DNA of 64,000 nt from Campylorhamphus procurvoides. Lineage: Eukaryota; Chordata; Aves; Passeriformes; Dendrocolaptidae. Below are positions 1-11,500 of the stretch, piece after piece; within the stretch, counting starts at the first letter, position 1, and each line of letters begins with the position of its first letter. The position numbers and the translations under genes were made by a program. The notes under the pieces were generated by a model that was given only the letters and a program-made list of their open reading frames with translations, made no database searches and was not told the origin of the DNA. The stretch is from contig WBMV01002770.1 in NCBI GenBank assembly GCA_013396655.1, forward strand, positions 620,001 through 684,000. Direction: 5' to 3'.

Positions 1-125
1 TTTTAAATGTTGTGCTCAAAAGGCCACAGCAGCATAATAATGGGAAGGCAGGCAGGAAGCCTCCAATAAAACTGCCCCCACTGGGTCAGTGCCATTGCAT
101 GGCGTGCTCTGGGTAGTTACAGAAT

Positions 126-190
126 GATTATACACTGGGTGGGCAATCAGAGCTCACTCTGTCTGTCATAAATATTACACCTAAAGGCCA
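126..190 (+). repeat. Direct repeat, copy 1 (partner at 1046-1110)
   Basis: This block matches 1046-1110 in the same orientation at a constant offset of 920 bp. Positions 145-177 and 1065-1097 are identical over 33 bp, and the flanks are similar but diverged. A weaker resemblance may reach upstream towards position 1. I do not recognise the repeat family. It could be a duplicated segment, two members of an interspersed repeat, or decayed terminal repeats of an element. Confidence 0.8.
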
Positions 191-192
191 CA

Positions 193-735
193 AGTGTGTA
201 TTTTACAGAACTGCTTCTGGTCTCTGCTCTCATAGGATATAATACCTATGTACCTTGACAAGGAATTTGTTCTCATTCATTCAAGCATTTCTTAAAGTGA
301 CTCTTCTGCACACAGCATCTCTCATGTTAGTTTATTAAGGATACTCCCCTGATGCTCATACCTCCTGGCAGAACTGCACTGGCATTTTTTTCTTCTCTCC
401 TGTGGTCATGGAGACAATGAAATAAGAAGTGTGCTGCTTACATTTTTCCACTTACACTGTCTTATCAGTTGATGGCAGATGGTTTGGGGGAATCTTAGGG
501 AGAAAAGAGCTCCTGCTAATGTCACCACTGTATCTTGAACTTTAGTCTTTCCCACTACATGTTATTTGTTAGCAAAACATGGACACCAGAGCAACAGAGC
601 AGCCTGACTGAGCAGTGAGAGCAGCTTTTCTCACCAAGGGAGACAAACCACAAAGAGCTCTGTTCTGTATATCAGATGGGGGAAAAACCAACAACAACGA
701 GCCAGCAAACCAGAAACTCTCTGTTGTAGTAGCTC
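193..735. other. No gene seen
   Basis: Unique-looking sequence between the two direct-repeat copies. A short frame on each strand around 569-797 is of chance length and partly enters the adjoining CR1 piece. I see no coding signature and no element termini. Confidence 0.6.
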
Positions 736-925
736 TGCAAGTCACAGAGTCATTAAGGCTGCAAAAGACCTTTAAGATCATTCAGTCCAACCATTAACCC
801 AGCACCACCATGTTCACTGATAAACCATATTCCCAAATGCCACATCCATATGCCTTCTGAACGCTTTAGGGATGGTGACTCTGTTACTTCCCTGGGCATC
901 TGTTCCAAATGTCAGGGCTTAAATG
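736..925 (-). mobile_element. CR1 LINE fragment (3' part)
   Basis: Read on the minus strand this is a diverged, 5'-truncated CR1 tail. On the plus strand the complement of the CR1 end is visible in order: CACAGAGTCATTAAGG, the GACCTTTAAGATCATTCAGT block, CAGCACCACCATG, then the segment matching the complement of the CR1 phrase for a small domain ending in CCTGGGCA. It has no reverse-transcriptase coding capacity. It lies between the two copies of the 920-bp spaced repeat, so the repeat and the CR1 may have separate histories. Confidence 0.8.
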
Positions 926-1045
926 CTTTGTGGTGCAGAAAATGTAATAACAAATTTCAGTATAAAATAATGGTTTTAAAGGAAGGGGTAAAAAACCCCA
1001 TCCCCCAAAAATTTGTGGCATAAGAAACCAAGGGTAGCAGATCAC

Positions 1046-1110
1046 GATTATATGGTGGGTGGTAAATCAGAGCTCACTCTGTCTGTCATAAATATTAGAC
1101 CTACATTTCC
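1046..1110 (+). repeat. Direct repeat, copy 2 (partner at 126-190)
   Basis: Second copy of the repeat at 126-190. The identical core is 1065-1097. The preceding positions 1046-1060 differ from copy 1 at only three places. After the core the copies diverge through CCTA and CCAC matches. Confidence 0.8.
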
Positions 1111-1112
1111 AC

Positions 1113-3577
1113 AGAACAGGCAACATTTCTAAGGGTTAAAAGGCACCTCTAAGAGGCATAACTAACACAGCGTGGCTGCCAAGATGGGCAGTGCAGAGAA
1201 CCATAAATGAGCCCCATTCTGGGCTGGTGCACCCACTGCTGGGCCTCCCTGCTAGAGGAAGGCACTTGGAGAGGACTCAGGTCTGCTACTGCAGGGCTCC
1301 CCCAGACCAGCTCAGAATGAAGCACCAGGTAGACTGAAGAGCACAGGTGGATGAGGAATCAGATGGATGCTGCTCTAGGGATCCAGTGGTGCTGCCCACC
1401 CCTGAAGCCCATAGGGCACACCAGTTCAGCTCCAGGCAGGGTATTATGGTAATGTAGATTTTCAGTTTATGGACAAATCTGGGTTTTTCCTTTTGTGGCC
1501 AGCTGGTTTTTTTGGTTGGTTTGTTTTTTTTGACACAGAGGAACATCTTCAGCAAACCCACTGATGGCAAAGAACTGCCTCAAACAATATATTTCATCTA
1601 TGCTACAAAAATTTCTGAACTTAATTATAGTATTTTTGTGTTCCTCTGTGGTTTTGAATCCCATCTCAGTGGTTTAGGAATGGTCCTGAAGGCTTCACAA
1701 ACTGAGGGATTTTGCATAATTCTTGAGCGTATTTAAACCACATGTCTAAAGCAAGAAATGTCCTATTTAAATATGCAGGAGAAAAACTGAATTGCATGGG
1801 TGTCCCAGCAGAGAACTTGATAGAGACACAAGCACCATCCCCATTAAGCTATCGAACTCTGCCATGAAGCCAATCTGATTTTATGGGCTCAGACTGCTCC
1901 TTTCAGAATCATTTAGGCCCAGACAAAACCAACACTATTCACTGTAACAGCTCATGGTTTCATATGTGCAGAGGAACATGCTACTTTTGCCACTGCTCTG
2001 CATTATGTAGGACATTGAATTATTTCTTGTGGAGCTTGGGGGAATTCGTCCTGCCTAGAGTTAAATGAACTGCAGCAGCTTCTGTCCTAAGCAGGAATTG
2101 GTTGTGCAGGGAAACAATGAATTCTAGTTTGAAATTCTCTGGCCCAGTCACTGCCAAACCCCTGTAGTTCGAGTTTTAGGCAGGCCTGGGTTTAGCAAGG
2201 TTTGGACTCACTGAACAGCCTGCCCACCAAACATGTCCAGGCAATCCAAATCATTTGCTAAGGATCACTGCAGGGCTGCAGGGATTCCTCACAGCCTTGT
2301 GGCAGGACACCAGCACCAAGCCTGTACTCTCATTTTTCTGCTTGAGGTCTGCAGCTGAGTTTTCCCTGAGACACTCGGGAAACAAATCATAGCCTGTTTG
2401 GTTTTGCACTGCAACAAAAGTCCGTTTTCATATAGACTTTGCCAATTGTCAAATTTTAGCTAGAGGCTCAGAGGGGATTTTTCACATGACCAGGAGATTA
2501 TTATTGCGGTCAATTTTGTTAATGAAATTGTGAAACATGCATGATGTTGAGAAATTGTGGAATGTGCACCACCAATATTTAATGTGGATAAAAATATTGC
2601 TGTTTTATGCTAAAATTCACATATACAAATTAACATTGAGGAGACTCTTCTGACTCCAGAAGGAGTATGTGAGTATCAGTATCTGCAGTATCAGAGTGCA
2701 AGTCACTTCTCTTAAGGATCTTAAAATTGGAAGCAAATATTTATTGCACGATATTAATAATCTGTTTACATATAGTAAATGTTTCAAAGAGCTATCAGAT
2801 ACTTCTCTTTCCCTTCAGAAAAGGCATTTGCCATCCATAAATAAAGAAACAAGAGGTATTGCTAAAAACTGGGGGTGCATTGCTATGAGTTCAGATTAGG
2901 CACATCATTGCTAAAAATGGGATGAATCTTTTCTTCCTTACCAAAGAAAAGTCTCAGAGAAGTGAACGTGTGCCCATTTAGGAGATCTCCAGAGCTTTCT
3001 TCCAGCTTCAACTGTTTTGTGATTCTGTGAATAGGAGGAAAAGAGACTCTTTTCTGTATTGTCAGGTAATCCAAGATATTAATGTGATTCTGCAGGCTCA
3101 TAATGTTTGGGGGTTTTTTTCATCATCTCAAATCAGAATAAAAACAAAGTGCTGAAATATTTCATTCTAATCATCAAAATGTTTCAGACTGACAAAATAT
3201 GCTGCATTGTCCTCTTATAGAACACAATCTATTGATCTCACTGAATACTTCTATATGCTCTCTCTGAAGACCCTAATGAAAATAACATGTCCCATCTGAC
3301 ATTTTTATTAATTATCTTCCTACATAAACCTTTCAATTGGAAATTGTTCACCCCCTCCGTTTGCAAGTAGTTTTGTTGAGGAATCCATTTAATGCAGGTC
3401 GTGTGCGACTGCTGGAGTGGCTCCTGCACGGTCAGAAAGGGAAGTTTCTCTGACAGTTTTATTTGTTTCTCCTTTTCCCTCTGCTTTTGTTTATTGTGGG
3501 TTTGTTTTGCTTTCTTTTTTTGGTTGGTTTGGTTTGGGGTTTCTTTTTTCTTGGAGATACTCCCATACTTCTTTCAG
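1113..3577. other. No gene seen
   Basis: AT-rich, unique-looking DNA. Two T/G-rich patches stand out, near 1505-1540 and 3500-3560, both with TTTTTTTGGTTGGTTTG-like stretches. The second provides a pyrimidine-rich lead to the candidate acceptor at 3577. Short frames here are of chance length. Confidence 0.6.
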
Positions 3578-3660
3578 AATGGAAGCAATAAAAATGAGAA
3601 GAAACTGCCAAGAGAAGGCAGAGGAAATGGGCAGCAGAGCACGTAGCACAGGTCTCCCAG
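3578..3660 (+). other. Candidate exon, unproven
   Basis: A T-rich tract ends in CTTCTTTCAG just before position 3578, and CCCAG|GTAAGA follows position 3660, so both splice borders are good. One frame is open through the segment, with an ATG at 3579 and about 27 codons (peptide begins MEAIKMRRNCQEKAEEMG, rich in charged residues). A second strong acceptor (TTCTTTCTCTGCAG) ends at 3699, only 39 bp after the donor, too close to be the matching intron end. I do not recognise the peptide. It may be a non-coding exon or chance. Confidence 0.2.
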
Positions 3661-6628
3661 GTAAGAATGCTTTCTTAACTAACTCTTCTTTCTCTGCAGT
3701 TGCAGTACCAAGGGAAAGAAGCCTGGGCCAGCTCTGCAGCAGCCTTTCTGAGTCCTGACTGCAGCACTGTGACTGAAAGGTTTGTTGCAAGCTGCCAAAT
3801 TAAAGACCATGATAATTACCTGCACCAGAGGCTCTGAAGAATAGCTTCTGGGTAATGGAATTTGATAGCACATGCTGTTCCTTTCATGCCATGTGCTACA
3901 GTATTATGCTAGAGCTGTTGGAGCAGTGGGAACACCTTCCAGGTGTGGATCAGCCACGTCTCTGTGCACAGCAATGCCCATTCACTGCAGATTTACCTTT
4001 TTCTGCTGCAGAATTTCTTTCTTCAAAGAGCCTGTAGCAAAGCTTGGGTTTATTTGTCTTTCTCAATTATCACAGACCACTGCGTGCAATAATCCTTTTA
4101 TACATTCTTTTAATTAGGTTGTAAAATATGACCAGTTCCTTTCTGAAATGTGTACTTATCCAATTAAGAAATAGATAACTACTAGTATTTATCATTAATT
4201 ACTATTTCCCAGATACAAGGTAGGCATTTGCATTTTATTACATGCCGTCAATAAGTCAAGAAAACGCAGACTCAAGTTCATCTCCTGCAATCACTGAAGT
4301 TGCACCTCACCTAAAATGTGCCTCACGCTACCCACAGTTAAATAAATACATGTTAAATGATAGCAGGTGAGTGTATGACAAATTCTCCAGCACATGTTTA
4401 GATTGCCAGCCTGTTACTGGCAAATATCATCACATGCAAATGCTTGCTGTGACTGTGGCACTGGTGACATGTACATCCACTCCCATCCAGATCTACAGGG
4501 ACAGCTCCCATTTCTGAGGTCCTACTTAGACTAGAGCTAGATATAGACATTTCCCAGAGAACAATGTCAGCTAGCAGTGTTTCTGTAGCAGCAGAAGCCC
4601 TGGGGTAGACACAGTCACACTGAGAAAAAACAGCTCGTTTCATTCAGGGAAGTGGCATAAACAATTCTGACACAAACACTCCTTTGCTGCTGAAGTTGCA
4701 CCAGACCAGGAGTGTTTTCAGGAAGAGCAGCCTGTCTTTGTGGGGAATGGCTGAAAGACTGGGATTCAGCGAATTCTGTCTGCTGGTTTAATTATCATTT
4801 TTCCCAGTAAAGGCCAGGTACTGACAGAGGCCATGATAAGAGCATTAATTTATTGCTCCCCTCTACAGCTCTACCAAAATATATTGCAGCAAACCCCTGC
4901 CATAAGGACTAGCTCAAAGGCCTAAATAAACCCAGTGTTGCTAAATTAAGGCTTTGTCTACACACAACAGTTCAATTTCTTTAATTATATCGTAAACTGT
5001 GTTGATAAAAATGTTCATTTGCTGCTATAATATACTCTCAAATACTTCATACATTCAGCTGGTCTGAGGCACCTTCACAGTGGTATAACTAAAAATATAC
5101 TGAATGAAAAATTATACCATTGTATTATATAAGTGACCTACACTAAAATAAGGTCTTGCAGAGAAAGTTTACCAGCTAAAACAAACAGAGAAAAGAAATT
5201 CTCCTGCAAAAGAGAGTGCAAGCAGATAAAAATTAATTTTTGATGTCCAAGATGGAGTGACAGGTAGGAGACCAAGTACTCCAACACAGAGAAACTAACC
5301 TAGTTTTCCCTTCCTAACCAACAGAGCACCACGCACAAAGAACTCTCTTGCTGGAAAGACAGACAAACCTGCAAAAGCACTGAAAAATTTTCATCTTGTC
5401 CTTGGAAATAAGGAAACCATCCAGCTTTTTAGGCTCAGATCCTAGGCAGTGATAGAGCTGTCTGAAACTCAGATTCTTCACAGAGCTAGGCAAGGAAGGG
5501 TAAACTGTGGCTGCTGGAGTGGCAAGGTAGAATAGTAAAGGATGGAATATGTGACATAACTCTGTTCTCTCCCTGCAATGTGGCCAAACAGGCTACACAT
5601 CCTTCTTGAGAACTCACTCAAGTGCCAGATGTGTAGACACATCTCTAAGACACATAGTAAGTAGGTCTGTGGCCCAAAACCTTCAAGGTGGAACATGTAT
5701 AGGCCAAAAGGTCCTGGTGTTTGAAAGACAGTGCCTAACTCAGCCTAAGCAACTTTGTGACTTAGAGTTTTATTTCTGCCTGTGTTTTTAGAAACCTCAA
5801 TTAATTAAGCACAGTTTATGTGCACTCAGCATTCAGAGACTGTCCTTCCTGATGAGCAGCCAGAACTGAACAAACAGAAGGGCCCACTAAAAGCATTACT
5901 GTAGTGTTTATTGGCCAAGGAACAGAAAAATATTGATATTTTGTTTTTCAGAGTGTTTCATTCATTATAATAGATTCAAATGCTCTCTACTCCTGACTAG
6001 CTTAACATCCTTTGACTTTCTGCCTGCAGAGTGGTCCAGTTTCAAAAGGAATATTTAAGATTCGGTTGGTTAGCATCTCCAAGGTATCTGCTACTTCCTT
6101 TCCCCTTTCACAACCTCTTGCTCCCTCTCCCTATTGCAACCTTTCCCTGATGCTCCTGAGAGCACAGCTGAGTCCTTAGACCTTGGAGCTACATCTTCAA
6201 AGAGCAGGAGCAGGGGATTGAAAGAGTGCACAAGAGAAGCAGCGTGAGAATTACACTCTACTCATCTGTTTCAGCCCATTTTCAGAGCTTTGCCTTGCTT
6301 CAGTGTGCTGCATGTCAGAAATGCATTCCCAGGCATCAAACCTTTATCTCTTGGTACAGAATTTAATCACCTGAATTCATCCAGGAATGCCACTCCTGAA
6401 TTACAGGGGATCAAACCTGTGCATCACAGTGAAGTCACTTTTTTTTGGTCAGGCCACTGTTGTCTAAAATATAAGCCTGACTGTACACAAGTTGTAAGGT
6501 CTGTCCTTCATCAGCTTCACACAATCCTCAGGTGGTTTGGTATATAAGGTTGATAGCATTCCTAACGTCAACAAAATCAAAAATAAGCAGCAATAGCGAT
6601 GCCAAAGTCACTCTGTAAGCAAAAAATT
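3661..6628. other. No gene seen
   Basis: AT-rich unique sequence with no repeat I recognise. A frame at 4398-4643 (-) is of chance length. Confidence 0.55.
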
Positions 6629-6950
6629 GGACTGGAGGAGGCTCAGGAGAGACCTTGTCACCCTCTACAACTCCCTGACAGGAGGTGTCGCCAGGTGGGG
6701 TCGGGCTCTGCTCCCAGGGAACAGCAGTAGGACAAGAGGGGGAGGTTTAGGTTGGGCATCAGGAAGAAGTTCTTCCCAGTGATCAGACATTGGAATGGGC
6801 TGCCCAGGGAGGTGGTGGAGTCCCCATCCCTGGGGGTGTTTAAGAGGAGACTGGATGTGGCACTCGGTGTGTAACAAGGTGGTGTTGGGTCAGAGCTTGG
6901 GCTCGATGACCTCAGAGGTCTTTTCCAACCCAGCTGATTCTGGGATTTTG
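6629..6950 (+). mobile_element. CR1 LINE 3' tail
   Basis: Clear sense-strand CR1 end. It starts at GGACTGGAGGAGGCTCAGG and runs through CTACAACTCCCTGACAGG, GGTTTAGGTTGGGCATCAGG, AATGGGCTGCCCAGGGAGG and GGTGTTTAAGAGGAGACTGG to the closing AGGTCTTTTCCAACCCAG and a degenerate GATTCTGGGATTTTG tail. It contains the end of the reverse-transcriptase frame and the 3' UTR only. Minus-strand open frames of 70-110 codons here are antisense shadows. Confidence 0.95.
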
Positions 6951-8168
6951 TGCAAGTCTGTCCCCCAACCTCTGCTGTGTCTTCCATCATTCATTCTGAA
7001 TTTAATTCTATTCCACTTTGAGCCAAGACTCTGAGTTTTTATGCCCCATCAGGACTTTCTATCAATGAAGTAAAAATCTTCAAGAAGAGTGATCCAAACA
7101 GTAAGAATCATAGGCGAGTGCTGAGAGTGTTCCTGTACACAACCATCCAAGAACTGGGGACTCATCAAATAAGCAGCAGCTCAGGTCTGTTTGCAGTCAG
7201 GTGAAATCAGAGAAATGTCTGAAAAAGCACTGTGAGGTTCTGAAAAGCATAGTGTTGCTGCTGCACGAAATGGTGCTCTTCCTTTTCATTCATCTCTAAA
7301 TCAGCCTTACATGGCTCTTAACACAGGTATGGGAAGCAAAGTGGTTCAGTGAAGTGATCCTTTGGCTGAGAGTCAAAACCTTCTAAGTGCTATTCTTAGA
7401 AATGCATTCTGGCAATGTGTGCTCTTCGGCAAATCACGAATCCGAACCACATCACTCTCCTCATTTGCAAAACTGCAAATAAAGACACTTCCAGATTTTT
7501 GCAGAGTTCTTTGAAATCCATGCCTTGAAAGGTCCGAAAGAACATTTGATATTAATGATTACTATTGTTAGTTAACTCATAAGAAAATTGAGAACAGCTA
7601 CTAGTTAATATTTAAAAGGCAGTATGAATTGTGTTTGTCTCCAGGGCATGAGTTAAAGGGTGTCTCTGACCTCCTGTCATCACTTGTTATGGAGGAGAAT
7701 ATTTCAAATAATATGTGGCAGATAATAGTTGTGTCTTGGACATTTTCCAGTATAAACACTTGCATTTTGCTTCCTAAAATTTCAGTGAACTACGTTATTC
7801 TTCAGTACATGCTCCATATTATTGTGGGATGTTTCTGAAAATTACAATTTCTATTTTTGATATGTGTTATCTACATTTGATAGTGGTCTATGGTCAAATT
7901 CTGCTCTTGGTGCCCATGCAACTCCAGGAACACGCACTGGGAAAAAGTGGAGTTTCCTGGTTGTGATCAAAGTCACGATTTGCTAAATTAAAATCAAATT
8001 CTATGAACACAGAAGCATAAAAGGAAGAGGGAGCACTGGAAGAGTGACAAAAAACACTTACTGAAGGCCAGGTGACCCTCAGCTGTATGACAACACTGCT
8101 ACATGTATCCTATTGCTTCTTATGGGTACCCACATAGGTGATGGTGCTCATTCTGGAGCTTCTTGTTT
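6951..8168. other. No gene seen
   Basis: Unique AT-rich DNA between two CR1 copies. A 69-codon frame at 7629-7838 (+) has no splice borders or family resemblance that I can see. Confidence 0.55.
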
Positions 8169-8848
8169 CATGGAATAGAATCAGAAAGGTCAGAAAAGAC
8201 CTCCGAGATCATGAAGGCCAACCACCAGCCCAGCACCACCACCACCTTCACCACTAAAACGCGTCCCCAAGTGCCACATCCTCTCAGTTTTTTGAACATG
8301 GTGGTTCCATCACTGCCCTGGACAGCCCATTCCAAAGCTTAACGACCCTTTCTGTGAAGAATCTTTTCCCCCAATATCCAGACTAAACCTTCCCTGGTAC
8401 AACTTGAGGCCATTTCCTCTTGTTAAATGGCAGAAGAGCCCAACCCCCCTGGCTCCCCCCTCCTGGCAGGGACTTGCAGAGCCAGAAGGTCCCCCCTGAG
8501 CCTCCTTTTCTCCAGGCTGAGCCCCCCCAGCTCCCTCAGACCCTTCTGCTGCTTCAGGCCCTTCCCAGCTCCGTTCCGTTCTCTCCACACGCTCCAGCTA
8601 CTCCATGTCTTTGATGTCTTGAGGGGTCCAGAACTGATCCCAGGATTGGAGGTTCCCCAGCAGTGCCAGCACAGGGGAGAGTCACTGCCCTGCTCCTGCT
8701 GCCACACTATTTCTGATCCAGGCCAGGATGCCCTTGGCCTTCTTGCCCTCCTGGGCACACACTGGCCATGTTCCACCACGGATGACCAGCACCCCAGGTC
8801 CTTTTCTGCTGGGATCTGTCCAGCCCCTCTGCCCCCAGCCTGTAGTTA
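8169..8848 (-). mobile_element. CR1 LINE fragment, about 680 bp
   Basis: The longest recent CR1 copy in the window, inserted antisense. On the plus strand it opens with the complement of the tail (ATGGAATAGAATCAGAAAGG). It continues through CAGCACCACCACC, CTGCCCTGGACAGCCCATTCC, the GC-rich block with CTCCTTTTCTCCAGGCTGAG, and further 5' sequence as far as CCAGCCTGTAG. It is truncated before any complete reverse-transcriptase domain. Frames of 92-140 codons on both strands are by-products of its GC richness. It shares a subfamily-like block with 57665-58115. Confidence 0.93.
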
Positions 8849-8849
8849 A

Positions 8850-11079
8850 GTATGGACCAGGCTCACTGCGGCCTGAGAACCAGCCTTACTAAACTAAGCT
8901 GAACATGCCACAGTTCAGCTTACACTGGCAGGGACAACAGGCAGTACTTGTGTGGATAATGTTATAAAACAGCCCTCCTTAGAAATAATAAACTCTTGTC
9001 TGATCACCTTTTAAAACTATGACTTTAGTAATAGCCCCATAACTGCCTTTAAAGGGGAATGGTCCAAGATAAGCAGGATTTACCTACTCCCTTCCCCTTT
9101 GCAGAGTGGAGGATGCAAGGGAAGCAATATGAGATGCAGAGAGATGTGTTTTATCACACAGGAAACCATCAAGAAACTCTTCTAGGAGAAGAGACCATAT
9201 GTGAACCACGACAGTATGATGTATGAGTCACATTGCTGAAATCAACTCTTGGATTCAACAGTGCCATTTGAAGGGACAAACCCATTATTTTCTTTAGCCA
9301 TTCAAGCAAGGGAAACACAGTAACTCAACTGCTAGCACAGCTACCAGAAGGAAATTGTGTATTCCTTTTAGTATTCAAGACATTGCTCTATTGCCTTATT
9401 CATATGAGATTCAGCATCTCTTTTGAAAATAGCAAAACAATGAATTTGTCTCCATTTTAATTTGGAAGGAGTCCAAATTAAGCTATTATGAGAGATAAAT
9501 GATATAATGAGAGCTGCATGCAATTTGCTGTAAAAAAATGAACAAGTAAAATGACCTCTCAAATGTTTGCATTTTTCTTTTTGGAACTTACTGAAATTTT
9601 AATGTTCTAGGTAGTGAAGTCAAGTTTCATATTCAGCTTTCCTGTTAATGTCAACATGCACATGACAGGTTCCAACTAAGCAGAAAAATAGGACATTAGG
9701 GTGCCAACCTAGCGTTCCTTTATTATCAAGAATAAATGAACTCAAGTTACACAGAGGTTCTATATTAACTGTTTCCAGAATACGCTTCTATGTACAATCC
9801 TGTCTCACAGGAATGTGCCTCTTTGGCAAATATTAGATGTTCTGGCAGTGAAAAAGAAAGTCTGAGAGGCTTTTTTATTTCAGAATAATTGTGATACTGA
9901 AATTACGAACAAAAATAGGCTCAAGGTATGATGTGAGTACAGGATCCTGGACGCTGTGAACCCAAACCTTTTGAGCACAAACCTTGAGCTCACAGCAAAG
10001 ATCAACTTCAGTTTTGCAACTTCAGACTTTTAATCCCAAATAAGCCAATCAGATAAATACAGACTGATGAACATATTATATTAATGAGCATAATTATGCT
10101 AATGAACATTCCTTCAAGGAATATTCATTCTTGACTCATTACTCAGATAGCATCATGAAACCAATGGAAAATGTTTTGAAAGACTCAATTGACCCCTTTG
10201 AGACAATCCCAGACCTCAACAGATTGGTTTTCTATCCCACCTTTCCCATGTATTCCCAGACTTTGACCTAATTGCACCGAGAGTTCTCTGCCTTTTCAGA
10301 TCCTTAATTTTCTTCCTGACGGAGAATTTAACCCCAGCAGTAAAAGGAATACCCACAAACAAAAAAAAATACCATCCACCCAGAGGAAAACCCTATAATC
10401 ATGATTTATTTTGGAAGCCCAGAGGATTCATCTCCGGAACAAGACAGGGAAAACACTAGAAGAGCAGGAAAGGTGTCAGAGTCTGCCTGGAGTAATGTGA
10501 CTATCAGGGACCAGCAGGGACTGGCACTATCCTGACCATTATTCCATTTAAAAGGAATAAATGCTACAGATGGTTCTCCCTGTTTTCTATCATACAGCTC
10601 CTGCCTCACATTCCTGATCCAACAGGATTGCACCCATCCCTAAAAGGCCACATGTATTTAAATATTATTCCATCCATGTGCTGGTATGAAGAGCAGCTAC
10701 ATGTGTAAAATTTATGTCAGTGGATATAAAACATCCACTAAAGTCAAAGCCACAGTCATTTCAGCTCGGCATCTACAGGATTGAAAAGGATACACCTAAA
10801 ATAGACTTTTCTAAAGAGAGACAGCAATATGTCTGTTGATGGTTCTGTGCTCTCCACTGAAGACCTCTCTGCTGTGGGGCTAGGCTTGTTTCCATCGTGC
10901 AACCAGCAGTGCCCCACCAGTGGGTGTTTAAGATGCTTTATTAGGTCAGTATGGCTGAGCACTGCCTTGTGTGTAGGAGGGCTGGGATTGTCATGCAGGC
11001 TCAGCTGCAGTGAGAACAGAGCTCTGGTCCCCTTTAGGGGACACACGTGGCATCCCACTGGCCTAATGGGCCTGAGAGT
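8850..11079. other. No gene seen; holds the 10.08-10.14 kb motif cluster
   Basis: AT-rich unique sequence. Apart from the transcription-factor motif cluster at 10081-10140 I see nothing definite. Frames of 64-116 codons at 9368-9562 (-), 10756-11058 (-) and 10829-11179 (+) are of chance length, and the last runs into a CR1. Confidence 0.55.
10081..10140. promoter_or_regulatory. Enhancer-like motif cluster (homeodomain/POU, TEAD pair, AP-1)
   Basis: Within 60 bp there is TAATTA (10091-10096), overlapping an octamer-like ATGCTAAT (10096-10103). Next come inverted TEAD/MCAT-type half sites, CATTCC (10107-10112) and GGAAT (10118-10122), and then a perfect AP-1 site TGACTCA (10132-10138). The motifs are seen directly. 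A role as a distal enhancer is inference, since such sites also arise by chance in AT-rich DNA. The tight, non-overlapping packing is what makes it notable. Confidence 0.3.
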
Positions 11080-11500
11080 CAGAGAATCATTGAATCATGA
11101 AGGCTGGAAAGACCTCCAGGGTCAGCAAGTCCCACCTTCAACCAAATACCACCACAAAGTGCTGTCTACTCACTTTTGAACTCCTCCTGTGTGTTCAAAA
11201 GGTGACTACACCACTTTCCTGGGCAGCCCATTCCAATGCTTAACCACTCCTCCAATGAAGAAAATTTTCCTCATTTCCAGCCTCAGCTTCTCCAAGCACA
11301 ACTTGAGGTCATTGCCCCTTGCCCTGTCACTTGTTCCCTGGCAGGGGAGGCTGACTCTAACCCTAACCTGACTCCAGCCTCCTGTCAGGGAGTTGTAGGG
11401 AATGACAAGGTATCCCCCCTGAGCCTCCCCTTCTCCAGGCTAAACACCCTCAGCTCCCTCAGCAGGACTCATATGCCAGAAGTTACAGGTCTCACAGGTC
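11080..11500 (-). mobile_element. CR1 LINE fragment
   Basis: Antisense CR1 tail. The plus strand starts with the complement of the 3' end (AGAGAATCATTGAATCATG, then GGAAAGACCTCCAGGGTCA). It passes through CTTTCCTGGGCAGCCCATTCC and CTTCTCCAGGCTAAACACCC to AGCTCCCTCAGC. The boundary near 11500 is approximate because the last 40 bp only loosely match. A CTAACCCTAACCTGAC string near 11357 resembles telomeric repeat but lies inside the CR1 and is probably coincidental. The 125-codon plus frame is an antisense artefact. Confidence 0.92.

Noticed and set aside
11345..11372. CTAACCCTAACC as an interstitial telomere
   Set aside because: Lies inside a CR1 copy and is under two and a half units.
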